A DNA stretch of 64,000 nucleotides from Mesodorylaimus sp. YZB2_4 (taxonomy: Eukaryota; Nematoda; Enoplea; Dorylaimida; Dorylaimidae), in the NCBI GenBank assembly GCA_030248295.1, contig JASANH010000952.1:124001-188000 (forward strand), read 5' to 3'. Positions 22,731-34,969 of the stretch are shown piece after piece. Position numbers and translations under genes: made by a program. Position 1 is the first letter of the stretch, and each line of letters begins with the position of its first letter. The notes under the pieces are model-generated. The model did not search any database, had not been told where the DNA came from, and saw only the letters and a program-made list of their open reading frames with translations.

Positions 22731-23963
22731 TTATGGTACAGTTTTGCTGATGGGGGCGATTTGTGTGACCTTAGTTTTTGTAAATGATGAACTATTTAAA
22801 CGGCTCCCGCTTTTCGAGAATTTGTTGAACGGTTTCTTACATAAATCAGTGAAAACATTGCGAAATTTTTTCATAAAGATCAAATAAACAAAAAACAAAC
22901 CCCCGTGAGCGTATGCCATGACCATGTCGGTAATAGCGCTCAGAACGATATCAGCAGTGACAATGGGTTTGTACGTGTAATAGAGATAAGAGAAAGAGCA
23001 CGAGGCTGTTTCGGGATAAGCTTTTCTCAATTCTGAGGCCACATGCCAGCTCAAAAGTACGAAACCGACATCGAAAATCATGAAACCCATATCGATTAGT
23101 TGAAAACGCGCGATATAAACCATGTTTTGGTGTTCTTTGACAGCTTTTTCACCAGTTGTCATTTTAGAAATCTGCTGGCTGCGCTTTTTCAACTGGCGCA
23201 CAATCACAACACTGAACACGATCAAGGACACAATCACCGCGATCTTCACCAGAATAATCACAGGAGTGACATACAAAGAATAAAACTTGTGCGTGCCTAA
23301 CCAGTTTAGTTGTAACTCCCCTCCTGTCTGGTAGACCGACACCTCAGCCAGCTGGAACAGCTCGAGACATCCCACTAAAACAGAAATACCCAAACACTGC
23401 TTAAACATTTTTTTATCGTTCAGATTCGAGTATCTGGAGGGCAAAGCCAGGGCCAAAAACCGGTCAAAGGTCAGGAAAGCCGACAAGACACACACAATCA
23501 GTTTGCACATGCGCATGATGGCTGGCATGAATCTGGTTCCTAGGAACTGATACACAAACAGGGACATTCTTCCAGTCACATAAAATCTGCGGTAAAAGAA
23601 GTAACCGTTCCACGTGACCCCCACACTGGTAATGGACTGGATCAACAAAGAAAGAGCTATAGCTCGCAAAAATGCGAACGTCGTGCCCGGCGTTTTTGAC
23701 AGAAATAAAGTTAGGAATAGAAATCCATTACCCATGATTCCTATGGCGACCAGAAGCCCCTGGCTGTTACGATAGGCCCACTTAAACGTATCCGTTTGAA
23801 ACTGCTCCAAATTCATTCTCCAGCTGCAGTAAAGATCGAACTCGTTGTCAGACCAGCTACAATTCTCCGCAATCTGATTATCACGGATAGCATTGGCAGC
23901 AACGAAACAGCCAGCAGGAGCCCCCAGTTGGCCACTAGTAAGATTTGTTTGCGAGAAATTCAT
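22731..23963 (-). CDS. Class A GPCR-like receptor (subfamily 2), intact, intronless
   Basis: A 410-residue single frame. The N-terminus (about 60 residues) has N-glycosylation sites and the Cys-containing block ENCSW...LYCSW. TM1 about 66-88 has GIMGNGFLFL (Asn 1.50 type), TM2 about 98-118, TM3 about 146-170 ends LTFDRFLAL (DRF for DRY), TM4 about 188-208, TM5 about 235-260, a basic third loop (RQLKKRSQQ), TM6 about 298-318 (FQLIDMGFMIFDVGF), TM7 about 350-372 (MVMAYAHGGLFFVYL) without NPxxY, then FMKKFR at the start of the tail. Expected at the plasma membrane; ligand and G protein unknown. Central and C-terminal parts are nearly identical to the receptor at 31352. The lack of introns suggests spread by retroposition or long intronless descent. 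Confidence 0.9.
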   Translation of the reverse strand: MNFSQTNLTSGQLGAPAGCFVAANAIRDNQIAENCSWSDNEFDLYCSWRMNLEQFQTDTFKWAYRNSQGLLVAIGIMGNGFLFLTLFLSKTPGTTFAFLRAIALSLLIQSITSVGVTWNGYFFYRRFYVTGRMSLFVYQFLGTRFMPAIMRMCKLIVCVLSAFLTFDRFLALALPSRYSNLNDKKMFKQCLGISVLVGCLELFQLAEVSVYQTGGELQLNWLGTHKFYSLYVTPVIILVKIAVIVSLIVFSVVIVRQLKKRSQQISKMTTGEKAVKEHQNMVYIARFQLIDMGFMIFDVGFVLLSWHVASELRKAYPETASCSFSYLYYTYKPIVTADIVLSAITDMVMAYAHGGLFFVYLIFMKKFRNVFTDLCKKPFNKFSKSGSRLNSSSFTKTKVTQIAPISKTVP

Positions 23964-26600
23964 GATATTCGTTTATCTTTTGTCTCCAAAAAACCTTTGA
24001 CCTACACTCACAGCTAACAGCCTAACTTATCACAAAACTCCAGTGAACGGACAGTCGAGGCGTGGAGAGGAGGTTGAAATGTGGCTGGATGAGAGTGGTG
24101 CACCCGCCTTAAGCTGTCAGTAGGGTGACGTCTATAAAAGTCTCTTGATCCCAGAGCACTATTAATAACTAACTTAGTTGCGCATATAAATTTCAAATAC
24201 CTATATTAAATGAATGATGATTGGAAAAGCTGACGAGGCCGCTGCCCTCAGACCTGTACCCAAGAGAGTTTTAACAGGCGCTTGGCTTTAAGCGAAGAAT
24301 TACCTTTTTATCTAGTCCATTAACAATGTACAAAAAAAGAAACAATAAGCTGGCTGATTGCTGTCCTGATAAAGGCCCAAATCTTAAGACAGTATTGCCG
24401 CGAAAACATTGTTAACTTATTAGAGTGGACGCACCTGCGTTCCTTTTTATTGTTATGTAGTATGAGCCGCCTACGGTGAAAGTGCGTCGGAAAGCTATTG
24501 TCGTTAGAAGTTTCCGTCACTTCCTAGAATGTTCTAGTGCACGAACAGCACGATACTTGAAACTTCTAATATGGTCAGATTGTTGTGCAGGTGCTTTATG
24601 TCTTCTAAGTTCTTTTGAAAATTGATGTGATATGTAAAAGGAAAAAGGCAGCATGATTGAAGGTTTTTCCAGAAGTCTGTGGGACGGAAATACCGTAGTG
24701 AACGCGACAATCTATGCGCGACGTACATAGCAATCACGTATGACAAAAATAAGCACCAAGGCATTTTGTATCGAGCACACCTGGTTCTAACGGTAAATTA
24801 TGCGAGCATGTAGAGTCGAGCGCGTGTAAAACTACGATCCAACGAGGAGCAAGCATACTGTGCCTCAGAGAAAAGTTTTCCAGGTGTTTAACTAAAAGTG
24901 CTGGCCCGCGTACTGTCCATGCTGTTTAGGCAAAATGTCTCCACCACAGAACGTGCCAGGGAAGAATGCAAAATGTACAAGTACGAGAAGCAAGTTCTGG
25001 CAAGTAAGTGGATCAGAAAAGAATACATGCTCGCGCCGTGCCTGTGAGAAACTTGCCAGCGAAAAGACTGAAAGTCTGCCACGTTTTATCGGACACCCCA
25101 ACGCGCGCCATCGGCGCGGCCACGGCGCCGGCGCGACGCGGCACAGGCGCGCCCAGGCCCAGCGGGCGCCACGGCGCCCGCCCCCCAAAAATTTGCTGCC
25201 CATCATTAAGTACGGTAGTTCAATGTTATAAGATTTCAGAATTGTCTTTGATGCGTGAATCAAAAGCGCACGGCTTGGAAAGGCCTTTTATCAATATCCC
25301 CTGAAAAAATTTCGCGAGTCCGCTTCTCGTAAAACAATATAAGATAAATTTATCTGCTTTTACAAGTAGTTTTTATAACATTTTTGTTTCGTGTTTGAAG
25401 TCACGAACCACAAAAACAGCAACTGCACTCGACGATTCTTACGTCAACCATACGGATCCCCTTGGACCATATGGACCATAAGGGGACCATATGGGACATG
25501 AGCACACCAAGGAGACAATATCAGCTGTCTAACAGCGCGACAGGGTTCACATCCCACCCGGCAGTCTTGCCAACTTTGCCGGAAATCGCTGGTTTTTCGC
25601 CAGTCAGATTCATTCGCTGGTCGACTTTCGCATCGCCGGTTTTGTCACTGGTTCCCGAAGTGATCCTCTCAAGTACGCAGTCGCGCAAGCTTCGTTGGCT
25701 GTGGTGTCACGAAGTGTCGTCTCACTGTGCAGTGTACCGCTTACCCCTTTTCTTACTACCTGTCTCGCACTAGTACGTACAAAGAGTGGGAATGTTGCAC
25801 GAGGAAATAAAGATATACAGTGGCATGGTGTTTTGATGCATTTTTTTCGCCAGTTTCTTGTCAACGGCTCAATATTTTGTCAGTTTTCTTTAATTTGGCA
25901 TTTGCTATGTCAGCAGCCTTTTTTATTCCATAGGAACGACCAGCCTTTTTATCTCGTCGGTTAACCTAACTGAAATAGAAAACGATTTTCGCTTGAACAA
26001 AAAAATGACTGATTCTCGTCCTGATAAACGCCTGAATAATGAGCAAGCGCTGCCACGAAACCCACCTGAGCTTTGTTAAATTATTAACACTGGCACACCT
26101 GCTCCATGTCGTATTCTAAAAAGTGCCGCCTGAAAGAAACGTGCGACGATCAGGTCTTATCGTCAGGGGATTTCCGACATTTTCTCTGGTGTTCTACATT
26201 TTTGCCCTTGAGCACGAAGTATCAACACGGTTGTCGCAGAGGTATCGTGCAGGTGATTTTTTACTCGTCGGTGCATTTTCAGAAAGATGTTGTGACAAAA
26301 GAGAATGGACGGCTTAGGCCTAGGGGCACTATCATCGATAGAGCAACATCGATGATGAAGGTAACACCAACGCGTTTTATCGTTAGACTGGGCCGACGCA
26401 GGGATTATCGATAGACGTCTTTGCAATCCGGAAAAATCAGTACGGAAAATGTTTTTTAGGTGCGTATACTGTATATTATATTTCGCAACAATTCTATTTA
26501 TCAATTCGACTGCAAAGCACAAATTGTGCTCTGAGAAAGCAGAAGGACACATAAACGGGACAAAAAAACCAGCAACTTTTGTCGAGTAAAATCAATCATA
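23964..26600. other. Intergenic; two diverged copies of a dispersed repeat
   Basis: 24337-24740 and 25999-26400 are diverged direct copies, sharing for example CTGATT...GTCCTGATAAA, TGCC(G/A)CGAAA and (C)ACACCTGC in the same order and spacing. A sharply GC-rich island lies at about 25100-25185, unlike its surroundings. A partly palindromic patch with repeated GGACCATATGG lies at about 25455-25500. No gene recognised. Confidence 0.55.
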
Positions 26601-26615
26601 ACGGGGTCAAGGAAT

Positions 26616-26860
26616 TCAATTTAAAACTTTTGTCTTATAACTTGACACAAAATAAGTCCAGGCGACTTCATTTGGTATTGAGTTCCATATAGCAATCGAT
26701 AAGTATTCTAATACCTGTTTAAATGATTCGGTTCGGTAACGCATCCTGCGTTTTATATCTCGTACGCAAGTATGAGCCTGCATGGCATAGTTGTTCGGGG
26801 TTTCAAAAAGGCCTAAATTCAAATTTGGGCCTTTTAACATCTCGCCACACAAGAAGCCAG
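26616..26860 (-). mobile_element. LINE 3' coding fragment (CR1/Jockey-type C-terminus)
   Basis: The minus-strand frame ends NNYAMQAHTCVRD, then YRTESFKQVLEYLS, then IAIWNSIPNEV and FVSSYKTKVLN followed by a stop. This order (Y-x-L/M-R, R-T-x-x-F/S, a WNSLP-type box, and an F-K-x-K-L-type end) is the usual last segment of many non-LTR retrotransposon ORF2 proteins. Only this segment is recognisable; upstream parts are missing or too decayed. Related only distantly, if at all, to the LINE at 2.4 kb. Confidence 0.5.
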
Positions 26861-26944
26861 TTTTTCTTGCGGAATACGGTCGCCTTATGGACAGAAAAAA
26901 CGCTGCTGGCAAGTGGGATTTTTAAAGGGTGGTGATAATCCCGA

Positions 26945-28362
26945 TTGAGTCTTGCTTGCCGACCAGTCGTTTGCAGCATGTCAGATAAAGTGCAGCAAAC
27001 AAGAACACATTAGCTGATTCCTTCTGAATCCTACAGACAGACAGCTCTTTATATTCAATGTCCACGCGCAATTCATTTAGATGATGTTGTCGTGGTCTAC
27101 TGGATACTTTAAGTTTATGTAAAAGCTTCCAGAACTTATGCGTGACTTCCACGCATGTTTCCCAAAGTTGAATTTTCCGCACTTTCTGAGCAATTAATTT
27201 TAAATCCTTGCGCTGCGGATAAAAGCATCGAGCAGCGTTTTTATCGACTGGTGTGCTGTTGGTATCAGCTTGAAAACTAACTAATACATGCAGTACATGC
27301 TAAATATCGCATTTTAAAAAAATATTCCTGATATCTCTGATGATGTTATAAGGAGGCCAACAGGTTGACTCATCGTCACCTACTCCTACTGTTTGTAAAC
27401 TTTGTTCAGCAGAATTTAAATCAATGAAGCTTCGAGTATTTCTCGTGTGTCCCTGAAACGCAGCCATAAAGTTTGCAAATTCCGCAACCAAAGCCTAAAA
27501 TTAAAAGAGCGTTTGTATTGACAGCAGCAGAAAAAGACGCCATTTTTTGTTGTCTTATAATTTTCATAAATCTGTCATCAACCTGAAGCTTTTTGTATTT
27601 GCACTGTAGGCTTGGAAATCAACGAGCATTTGTATTGCCATTTTTTAAATATATATATGTCGAGTGCAAGGGTACTAGAGTAATCGCGTGTAAGGGGCAG
27701 GTCTACATCGTGACCGGAGTCGCATAAGAAGGAGCAGATTTGAGAAAAAAGGATAGTTTTGCTAACAGGTGTTTTATGAGAACGAATAAAAAGTCGGAAA
27801 CGTGATTTCGAAGATAATTATCTTTGTCATCAATGCGACGTTTCCGTGTGCGAGAACTTCCAGTATACGAAAATTTTCTTTCGCGCTTGCGGCAAACCAA
27901 AACAACCTAAAAATTAACCCATTAAGTCTTAAAGTGAGTTAATTTCGCCTGTTGGCCTCCTTATCACATCATCAGAGATATCAAAATATTTTTTTAAATG
28001 CTGCTTGCTTGGGCGATATTTAGCATGTACTGCATGTATTAGTTAGTTTTAAAGCTGATACCAACAGCATGCCACTCGATAAAAACGCTGCTCGATGCTT
28101 TTATCTGCAGCACAAGGATGTACGATTAATTAATTAGAAAACGCGGAAAATTCAACTTTGGGACACATGCGTGGAAGTCAAGCATAAGTTTTGGAAGCTT
28201 TTATATAAAGTTATCCAGTAGACCACGACAACATCGTCTGAATAAATTTCGCCTGGACATTGAATAGCTGTCTGTCTGTAGGATTTGGTAGGAATCAGCT
28301 GATGTGGTCTTGTTTGTTGCACTTTATCTGACATGCTGCAAACGACTTGTCGGCAAGTAAGA
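26945..28362. repeat. Large foldback element: about 420-bp inverted arms around a 575-bp loop
   Basis: Arm 1 (26945-27370) and arm 2 (27946-28362) are inverted copies with high identity over their whole length, e.g. GTTGTCGTGGTCTACTGGAT, CGAGCAGCGTTTTTATCGA and ATAAGGAGGCCAACAGG in both. The outer ends read inward TTGA(G/T)TCTT(G/A)CTTGCCGAC. The loop holds minus-strand ORF fragments (27300-27491, 27703-27900) that I do not recognise. It may be a long-TIR DNA transposon with a decayed transposase or an inverted duplication of another repeat. Confidence 0.85.
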
Positions 28363-28426
28363 ATCAATGGTGGTTATGCTAAATCAAAAAAGGCCACCTC
28401 TTTATTCCCCAAAAAATAGCCTACAA

Positions 28427-28625
28427 GTCACGGCCGAATCGGATATTCGATCCAGCCCGAAAATAACCAACCAAAAAATTTCGGATCGAATCATCTGATC
28501 TGAATTATTTGATTAGAAATTCCAAGCCGATGGTGTTTGCAATAATGAATGAATGAGATGAATATCAATATTCTGCATTGATGCTATCTTTCTTCTGCTC
28601 GAAATTAGGGTCACAAGTCATCTTC
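28427..28625 (+). repeat. GATC-rich dispersed repeat, copy 1
   Basis: Begins with TCACGGCCG, passes through CGGATCGAATC- and GATCTGA-type words, then CCAAGC(C)GATGGTGTT and a tail ending TCACAAGTCATCT. The same order occurs at 46769-47040. This is the more diverged copy. Confidence 0.7.
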
Positions 28626-31351
28626 TCTCCTAGAACTGGGTAAGATCTGAGAAAATCGTCAGATCTTTTCAAGAAAATTTCTTTTTGCAAGGTTACTTGC
28701 TAGGTCTTTACAAGAAAACATTACTTTGAAAGAAATCTGGGTTCTCTTTGCCAGATATTTACCAGATGGAAAATGAGGTTAGACATAAACTCCCCATAAT
28801 TTATTGAAGAATGATACGTGCAAGTTTTTGTCGACCACTGGCCGCAGCTGGATGAGTGCGTTGAATGCGCAGCGCATGCGCGATTTCACAAGAGTGCAAT
28901 CAAACGATTCTAGCTAGGACCAGAATCCGACCAATGTTGGTGGGACGGAAACGTCGATTGGAGCGCGCAAAGTTTCTTCTCTCTTTTCATAAGTTTCCTT
29001 TGAGAATAACAAGGAGGAGGGGGGTTAAAGTAGCAGAAAAAATATGCGAGAATTTGCCTATTTACGGATTGACGTTGTATTTTTTTGCCATCCCTGAGAT
29101 ATCTGTAGCATGTATGGTTTTTTCTACTGCAGGTGTGCGAATTCGGCATTCCGCAATTTTCATAATCCTAGATTGCGCTAGTATTTCGGTCTTTGTCGCG
29201 GTGATCAGTGACACGAATACAGTAACAAGCACTTAACAGAAGTTCATAAAAAATCCTACGCTACGGCAAGAACCAAACAAGGCACTATTCTAAACAGCCT
29301 TGGAGATGGCTCATAAAATTCTAAATCGACAACTGTGCCTTTAGCTTCCCTCATAACTAGTCTTATTGTGAAGAATGTCTTTGAATGAGCTGGCCTTAAG
29401 ATTGCGCGTGTACTCAAGTTCAGCAAAGTGAACCCTCATGTCTGAAAACTGCGCAGTTCATTATGTGCAATCTCAAGGAGTTCCAAGATCGACTATATCT
29501 ACGGGTCATCATTCGACATCTTCCGCTCCCCCAGCTGGAGGTAGACTCAAAATTTTGGCATGATTTCTTTCTTAAGTATTGGCCAATAACATGGAAATCA
29601 AGTCTGCAAAGAGTAAAATCATTCTTTGCCTTACAGATGATCAAATTGCACTTTCAAAAAAAGTTCGGCTGTCTAATGAGAAAATTCGGCGATTTGGTGT
29701 TCACCCTTAAAAACGAATCACGTCATCCCTGGTAGGGATAGTTGGCTTACACTCTTGAAGCGGCTATAACATCGAAAGGGATGGAAATATACAGTGAAAA
29801 ATAAATTCGAACGAAAGGTCAATAATAGCAAGTATTGACCTAAAAAGATGATAAATCAGTTGTACGGAGTTTACTTTGAGAAAGTCAGTAGCCCAAACCC
29901 TGCCCGACCCGGAAACTCGGCCCGCCCTGGATGGGTTTTGACCCGGGTTGGGTTTCGGCTGAGCCAAGGTTTGAAAATGAGCAGGTCGTGCCAGGTCAGA
30001 AAGTCAAACCCATCACAGCCCGCAAAATTTGAATTCTTGGCAAAACAAGTCAGTCTGGGACAGGAGTACCGAGTCCCAGGTTGATGTTGTTAGCCGCCGA
30101 GGAATTAATAACTTCGCCAGGGTGTGGATAATAGCTTTGCCTCATGCCGTTTTTCCTGCTCTTTCCGTTTGGTGTGATACTCTTCCACGATATCTTTATT
30201 TGCATGAGAAAAAATATGTTTTTGATTATACGGATTTTTTTAGAGCGCCCGTTCCATTCTGAAATGGAATTTTTATTGACATCGGCTACGCTGACAATGC
30301 TGAGAAAACTCTGAAAGAGCGGCTTCTGTTTTTCATAATCGTGACATGCGTGATTGATGCTCCAGAGGCTGACCAATTTCACAGAAAAGCCTCTGCCGCT
30401 CAGAGCTGTGTCCGAATCGTTCTTGTGTCCGCAGTAGATTAACTCAGGTGTTAGTGGGCGGGGAAATTCTGATGCAACATGTTGGCCAAAGCTCATGAGC
30501 TAAATTTGACTCCAAATGTTAAATTACTTCCGAAATTTCGGAAACTTTTCCCTTACCTCTCCGAATTATTATTTTCAAGAAATGGTGCGATACTCCTACG
30601 CAATCGCGCTCCAATGCTGGCCCAAGCTGCAGCCTAGGAAACGAGTACGAGCTCATTTTCGTAATTGATAAGTTGCATCCAGTCACTAGACTGTCGGGTG
30701 CATCGGGTACTGCGTTTCCGCCACCAATAATTTCCCTTATTTTCTGAAAAATTCAAATGCCGCTCGTTCCCTTTGGTCATGATAACTCACAGAAAGTGTA
30801 CCGACGAGGAGGAAAGCATTTGCATAAAAAATATGAACCCTCTGAATATCGTGAAAGTCATGCACAAGGGCGAGTCTACAATAAGACTCGCGATAATAAA
30901 TTGCACATACAGTAATTCATGCCACATTTCTTGCAAATGACAGCTTCTTGCAGACAAAAATAACGGGCCAGTTCGCTCGTTCGCCTTATCGCGCGTGTTT
31001 TCTGCTGTCCTAACAGAAAATATGAAAGACTTTGCCACGCAAAATGGCGAGTGTCCCTTTTTCTTCGAAGTTGCGACCTCCTTCATCGTATCTAAATTCA
31101 TCATTCATATAAAGGGTAATTTCAAAATTTAATGTGTGCCTGAATTAATGATTGCTACTGAATTAATGAGCGCATGTGTCTCGGGACTATCACACAGACT
31201 CCCCTTACACAGCTGATAAGTCTGCGCTGCTCGCAATCATTCCATTCCTTACTCCTGCTGGTTTGTCTGTCTCCTGCCTGACGGTGAGGGTATTCCCGTC
31301 AGCTACTGGCCCATTCTTTAGGCTTCATACGGTCAGTTGTTGGTGCCAAGT
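28626..31351. other. Intergenic; possible unrecognised exons on the minus strand at 30250-30730
   Basis: About 29890-30030 is rich in GGGTTTGAC- and CCCGACCCGG-like words (simple repeat). On the minus strand, a segment between a TTTTTCAG acceptor and an AG-GTAAGGG donor encodes REIIGGGNAVPDAPDSLV, and a further open segment reads MSFGQHVASEFPRPLTPEL. They could be exons of one gene, but I could not join them in phase and recognise neither. No other gene seen. Confidence 0.3.
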
Positions 31352-32584
31352 ATGAATAACACATCAGTTAATCTTACTGGCGGCCAGCCTTGGGATCTTT
31401 TTCAGTGTTATGTCAACGCAACAACGATTTGGGATAACTGGTCTGTGGAAAATTGCACGTGGTCTGACCAGGAATTTGATCTTTACTGTAGCTGGAGAAT
31501 GAATTTAGATCGGATTCAAAACAATATTTTTAGATGGGCCTACCGAAGTAGCCAAGGGTTTCTTTTATCGATAGGAATCACTGGAAATAGTCTTCTTTTC
31601 CTAACTCTTTTTTTTTCAAAAACTCCAGGCTCAACGTTCGCATTTTTGCGGGCGATAGCTCTTTGTTTGTTGATACAGTCTATAACCAGCGTGGGGGTCA
31701 CGTGGAACGGTCACTTTTTTTATCGTTGGTTTTATAAGACTGGCAGAATGTCCCTATTTGTGTATCAGTTCCTAGGAACCAGATTCATGCCAGCCATCAT
31801 GCGCATGTGCAAACTAGTTGTGTGCGTCTTATCGGCTTTCCTGACCTTCGACCGTTTTTTGGCCCTGGTTTTGCCCTCCAGATACTCAAATCTCGACAAG
31901 AAAAAAATGTTTAAGCAGTGTTTGGGTATTTCTGTTTTAGTGGGATGTCTCGAGCTGTTCCAACTGGCTGAGGTGTCATTGTACCAGACTGGAGGGGAGT
32001 TACAACTGAACTGGTTAGGCACGCACAAGTTTTATTCTTTGTATGTCACTCCCGTGATTATTCTGGTGAAGATCGCGGTGATTGTGTCATTGATCGTGTT
32101 CAGTGTTGAGATTGTGCGCCAGCTGAAAAAGCGAAGCCAGCAGATGTCAAAAATGATGTCAATCGAAAAAGCTGTTAAAGAGCACCAGGATATGGTCTAC
32201 ATAGCGCGTTTTCAACTAATTGACATGGGTTTCATGATTTTCGATGTTGGGTTTGTACTTTTGAGTTGGCACTTCGCATCTGAATTGAGAAAAGCGTATC
32301 CTGAAACAGCATCCTGCTCTTTCTCGTATCTCTATTACACATACAAACCCATTGTCACTGCTGATATCGTTCTGAGCGCCATAACCGATATGGTCATGGC
32401 ATATGCTCACGGAGGCTTATTTTTCGTTTACTTAATTTTCATGAAAAAATTTCGCGTCGTTTTTACCGATTTATGTAGGAAATTATTGAGCAAATTGTCG
32501 ATGAGTGGAAATCGTTTTACCACTTTATCATTTACAACAAAAGTTACACCAATTGCTCCGCTGAACAAAATACCAGCGCAATGA
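31352..32584 (+). CDS. Class A GPCR-like receptor (subfamily 2), intact, intronless
   Basis: The start is the ATG at 31352 (MNNTSVNLTGG), which gives 410 residues, exactly the length of the paralogue at 22731-23963. An upstream in-frame TTG at 31337 is not a credible start. The N-terminus has several N-x-S/T sites and ENCTW...LYCSW. The seven hydrophobic segments, the DRF triplet after TM3, MIFDVGF in TM6 and AYAHGGLFF in TM7 match the paralogue. From residue about 120 onward the two are nearly identical; the first 110 residues and the last 30 are clearly more divergent. Expected in the plasma membrane; ligand unknown. Confidence 0.9.
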   Translation: MNNTSVNLTGGQPWDLFQCYVNATTIWDNWSVENCTWSDQEFDLYCSWRMNLDRIQNNIFRWAYRSSQGFLLSIGITGNSLLFLTLFFSKTPGSTFAFLRAIALCLLIQSITSVGVTWNGHFFYRWFYKTGRMSLFVYQFLGTRFMPAIMRMCKLVVCVLSAFLTFDRFLALVLPSRYSNLDKKKMFKQCLGISVLVGCLELFQLAEVSLYQTGGELQLNWLGTHKFYSLYVTPVIILVKIAVIVSLIVFSVEIVRQLKKRSQQMSKMMSIEKAVKEHQDMVYIARFQLIDMGFMIFDVGFVLLSWHFASELRKAYPETASCSFSYLYYTYKPIVTADIVLSAITDMVMAYAHGGLFFVYLIFMKKFRVVFTDLCRKLLSKLSMSGNRFTTLSFTTKVTPIAPLNKIPAQ

Positions 32585-34969
32585 AAAAGTGAGAGTGGCT
32601 ATAAGAAGTGTTAATTGGAAGCTGCAGTACATATATGGATAATGTGGACTGTGTCCCAACTGTCCGAAAAATTTTATGTTTGTTGTAATTAACAGTTTTC
32701 CTTGCTCCTTACATTTCCACGCTTTTTATTTGCGTGAGAAAAGTCGTATAGATCTGTCGCTGTCATCTCTGTCATTTGAGTGTAGTAAAGAAAAGAAGTT
32801 GATGCGTATTAATGTACATATCATTTGTTTGTATCAAATATGAGCACCATGTCCTTTTTATTCAAGCTTATCATCACGAGCTGCCTGGGCTCTTATATGT
32901 TTGAGCGCTCGTTTCAAGACGTTCCATTTGATATGGAGAATTTTTATTCTAATTTTAGCTTGATGGAAATTAATCATAATTTTGTGTTTCTAGCACCGTC
33001 TATTTGTACTCTCATCTGTAATCTGTATGTCACTATTGGCTGTACTACTGTACGAATATAAACCCTACCCGTCGCGAAAGATCTGCCAAGAGACATCGTT
33101 CCTCTGGTAATTTTGCTGTCGAGTTCTGGGTGGATCATGCATACACGAGATGAGTACTGCTTGGTAGATCTCCTAGGAAGACGAGAAGAAGCGAGTGATC
33201 AATAGTCCGATGACCGAATAAAGAAGCCGTGCAGCTCCACCTGACGGATGAATATGTCCAGTCTCTATATAAATTATACAGTATGCTCTAAATATATGAT
33301 AAGTGTTTTCTTTTCTTTGGTGAATACTGTATATGTGATATTCGGAGTCAAAAACCATTGAAACAGCTTGATTGGACGCATTCAAAGAGCAAGAGTCTGG
33401 AAAAATAGAAGATCCTTCCGCGCAAGGTCACTATTAAAAAAGCCCCCTCGACTCAGTCAGCTAGACGGCTATCGCATACTTCGTGATCTATTTAGTTCGA
33501 TTCCATAAAACTTTTCGCGGTGATCTAACTCTAGTGAAACCTCACTGCTCTTGCAATCCTTGCGAAAGAAACATACTCGCCAATCTTTTTTTGGAGTTTT
33601 TCGCTGTTCAAGAAAGAAGTAACGATGATTAACAACCGAGGAAGCTCCAGCAACCAAGATATGACATTGTTAACTGATGACTAGCTTCTTCTGTGGTGTT
33701 CAATTTCCAAAGTCGAAGCTTGGAAAAATGATAATTTGGGGGAATACCTATTTGATGGAGCACGCAGCGTGAACAAACTTACCGAATATCATTAGAAAAG
33801 TAGAACCCGCTCAAGCATGTTTCACCGAAGGGGGCAGCCGGCCTAGTCTCGCCTTGTATTTTGTTTCCCTAACATTTTTTATCAAATAAACACTTATCAG
33901 CCTGCGAAACAATTCCCCCTAAAAAAGGTCCATTAAACATGATGCAATTCAATGTTTAGAGCAAAAAATGAATTTGATGACGGCCTGTCTATCACATCCT
34001 TGCTGTACTGGGAATATCCAATTGCCTAGCGCTTTCAAAGTCGATTACTGCAGCCACGCCTCGTGATAACGAGGCAGGATGCAAACGTGGCGTGCCCAAG
34101 TTGGTCGACTGGCAAGTTACCTACTTCAGAGAGCTGATAAATAATCAATTAAATACAGTATACCCAAGCTGTTGAAGTCTGTCCGAAGTGGTCATGTGCA
34201 GAACCAGTGTCGTACCACGGCATTGCAAAGTTGCGGTTTGCTGCTTGCAATAAACCGGCACGTAGACTGGACAAAATATTACAATCCTTGGGCAAAACCT
34301 ACAAGCCCTCGTTTTACCCCCTTGAAAATCGCTGTGTCGAGCTGTGCTTAATAAGTGCTATCGAAAAGCTGTTGCTAAAATGCATTATTTGGGCAACCAA
34401 TGTGGGTCAGGAATAGAAAAGTTTGTGGAGAGGGGGAATTTTTTGGAAGAGGATTCGAATTTTCTATCCCTAAGCACCTGCACATAGGTCAATTTAATTA
34501 AGCTTTTTCAAGGGGTGGGTGATACAGAGGCGCAAAAGTAAATTTTCTGTTATCCTGCCCCCGCCCATATATGGACATAATCGAAAAATCTGTGCATTTT
34601 ATAGGAACAGTATTAGTTGCTGCTGACTGTGAAAAACCGCTCTTTGTACGGGACTACATAAACACGTAATGTCAGAGGCGTGTGTTAAAATTTCGCTTGG
34701 GGATCATGTTTTCTAGAGGATGAACATTTGGAAAAAGGTTTAACCGTATGTTAAACAGCCGTTTTTCGTGTATTGGGGATTACAGTGCCTTGCCCCACAC
34801 TAGTTTGTAGCGAAAGCGGACGCATTCTTACTATATATCTTGAAAAACTCTATTATCACAACGGGCAACTTTTAGACCAATGCGCAATCACTGGGCCTTG
34901 TCTTGGCTTAAAGACCAAGCGCATTCTAGAATCGATACGCACTTGCCTTAATTGGCGGTTCATTTTTTT
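32585..34969. other. No gene recognised
   Basis: Spacer with scattered short ORFs on both strands; none has recognisable domains or convincing splice signals. Confidence 0.4.

Noticed and set aside
25008..25304. Arg/Ala/Pro-rich ORFs across the GC-rich island
   Set aside because: Open on both strands because of GC richness; no homology or splice context.
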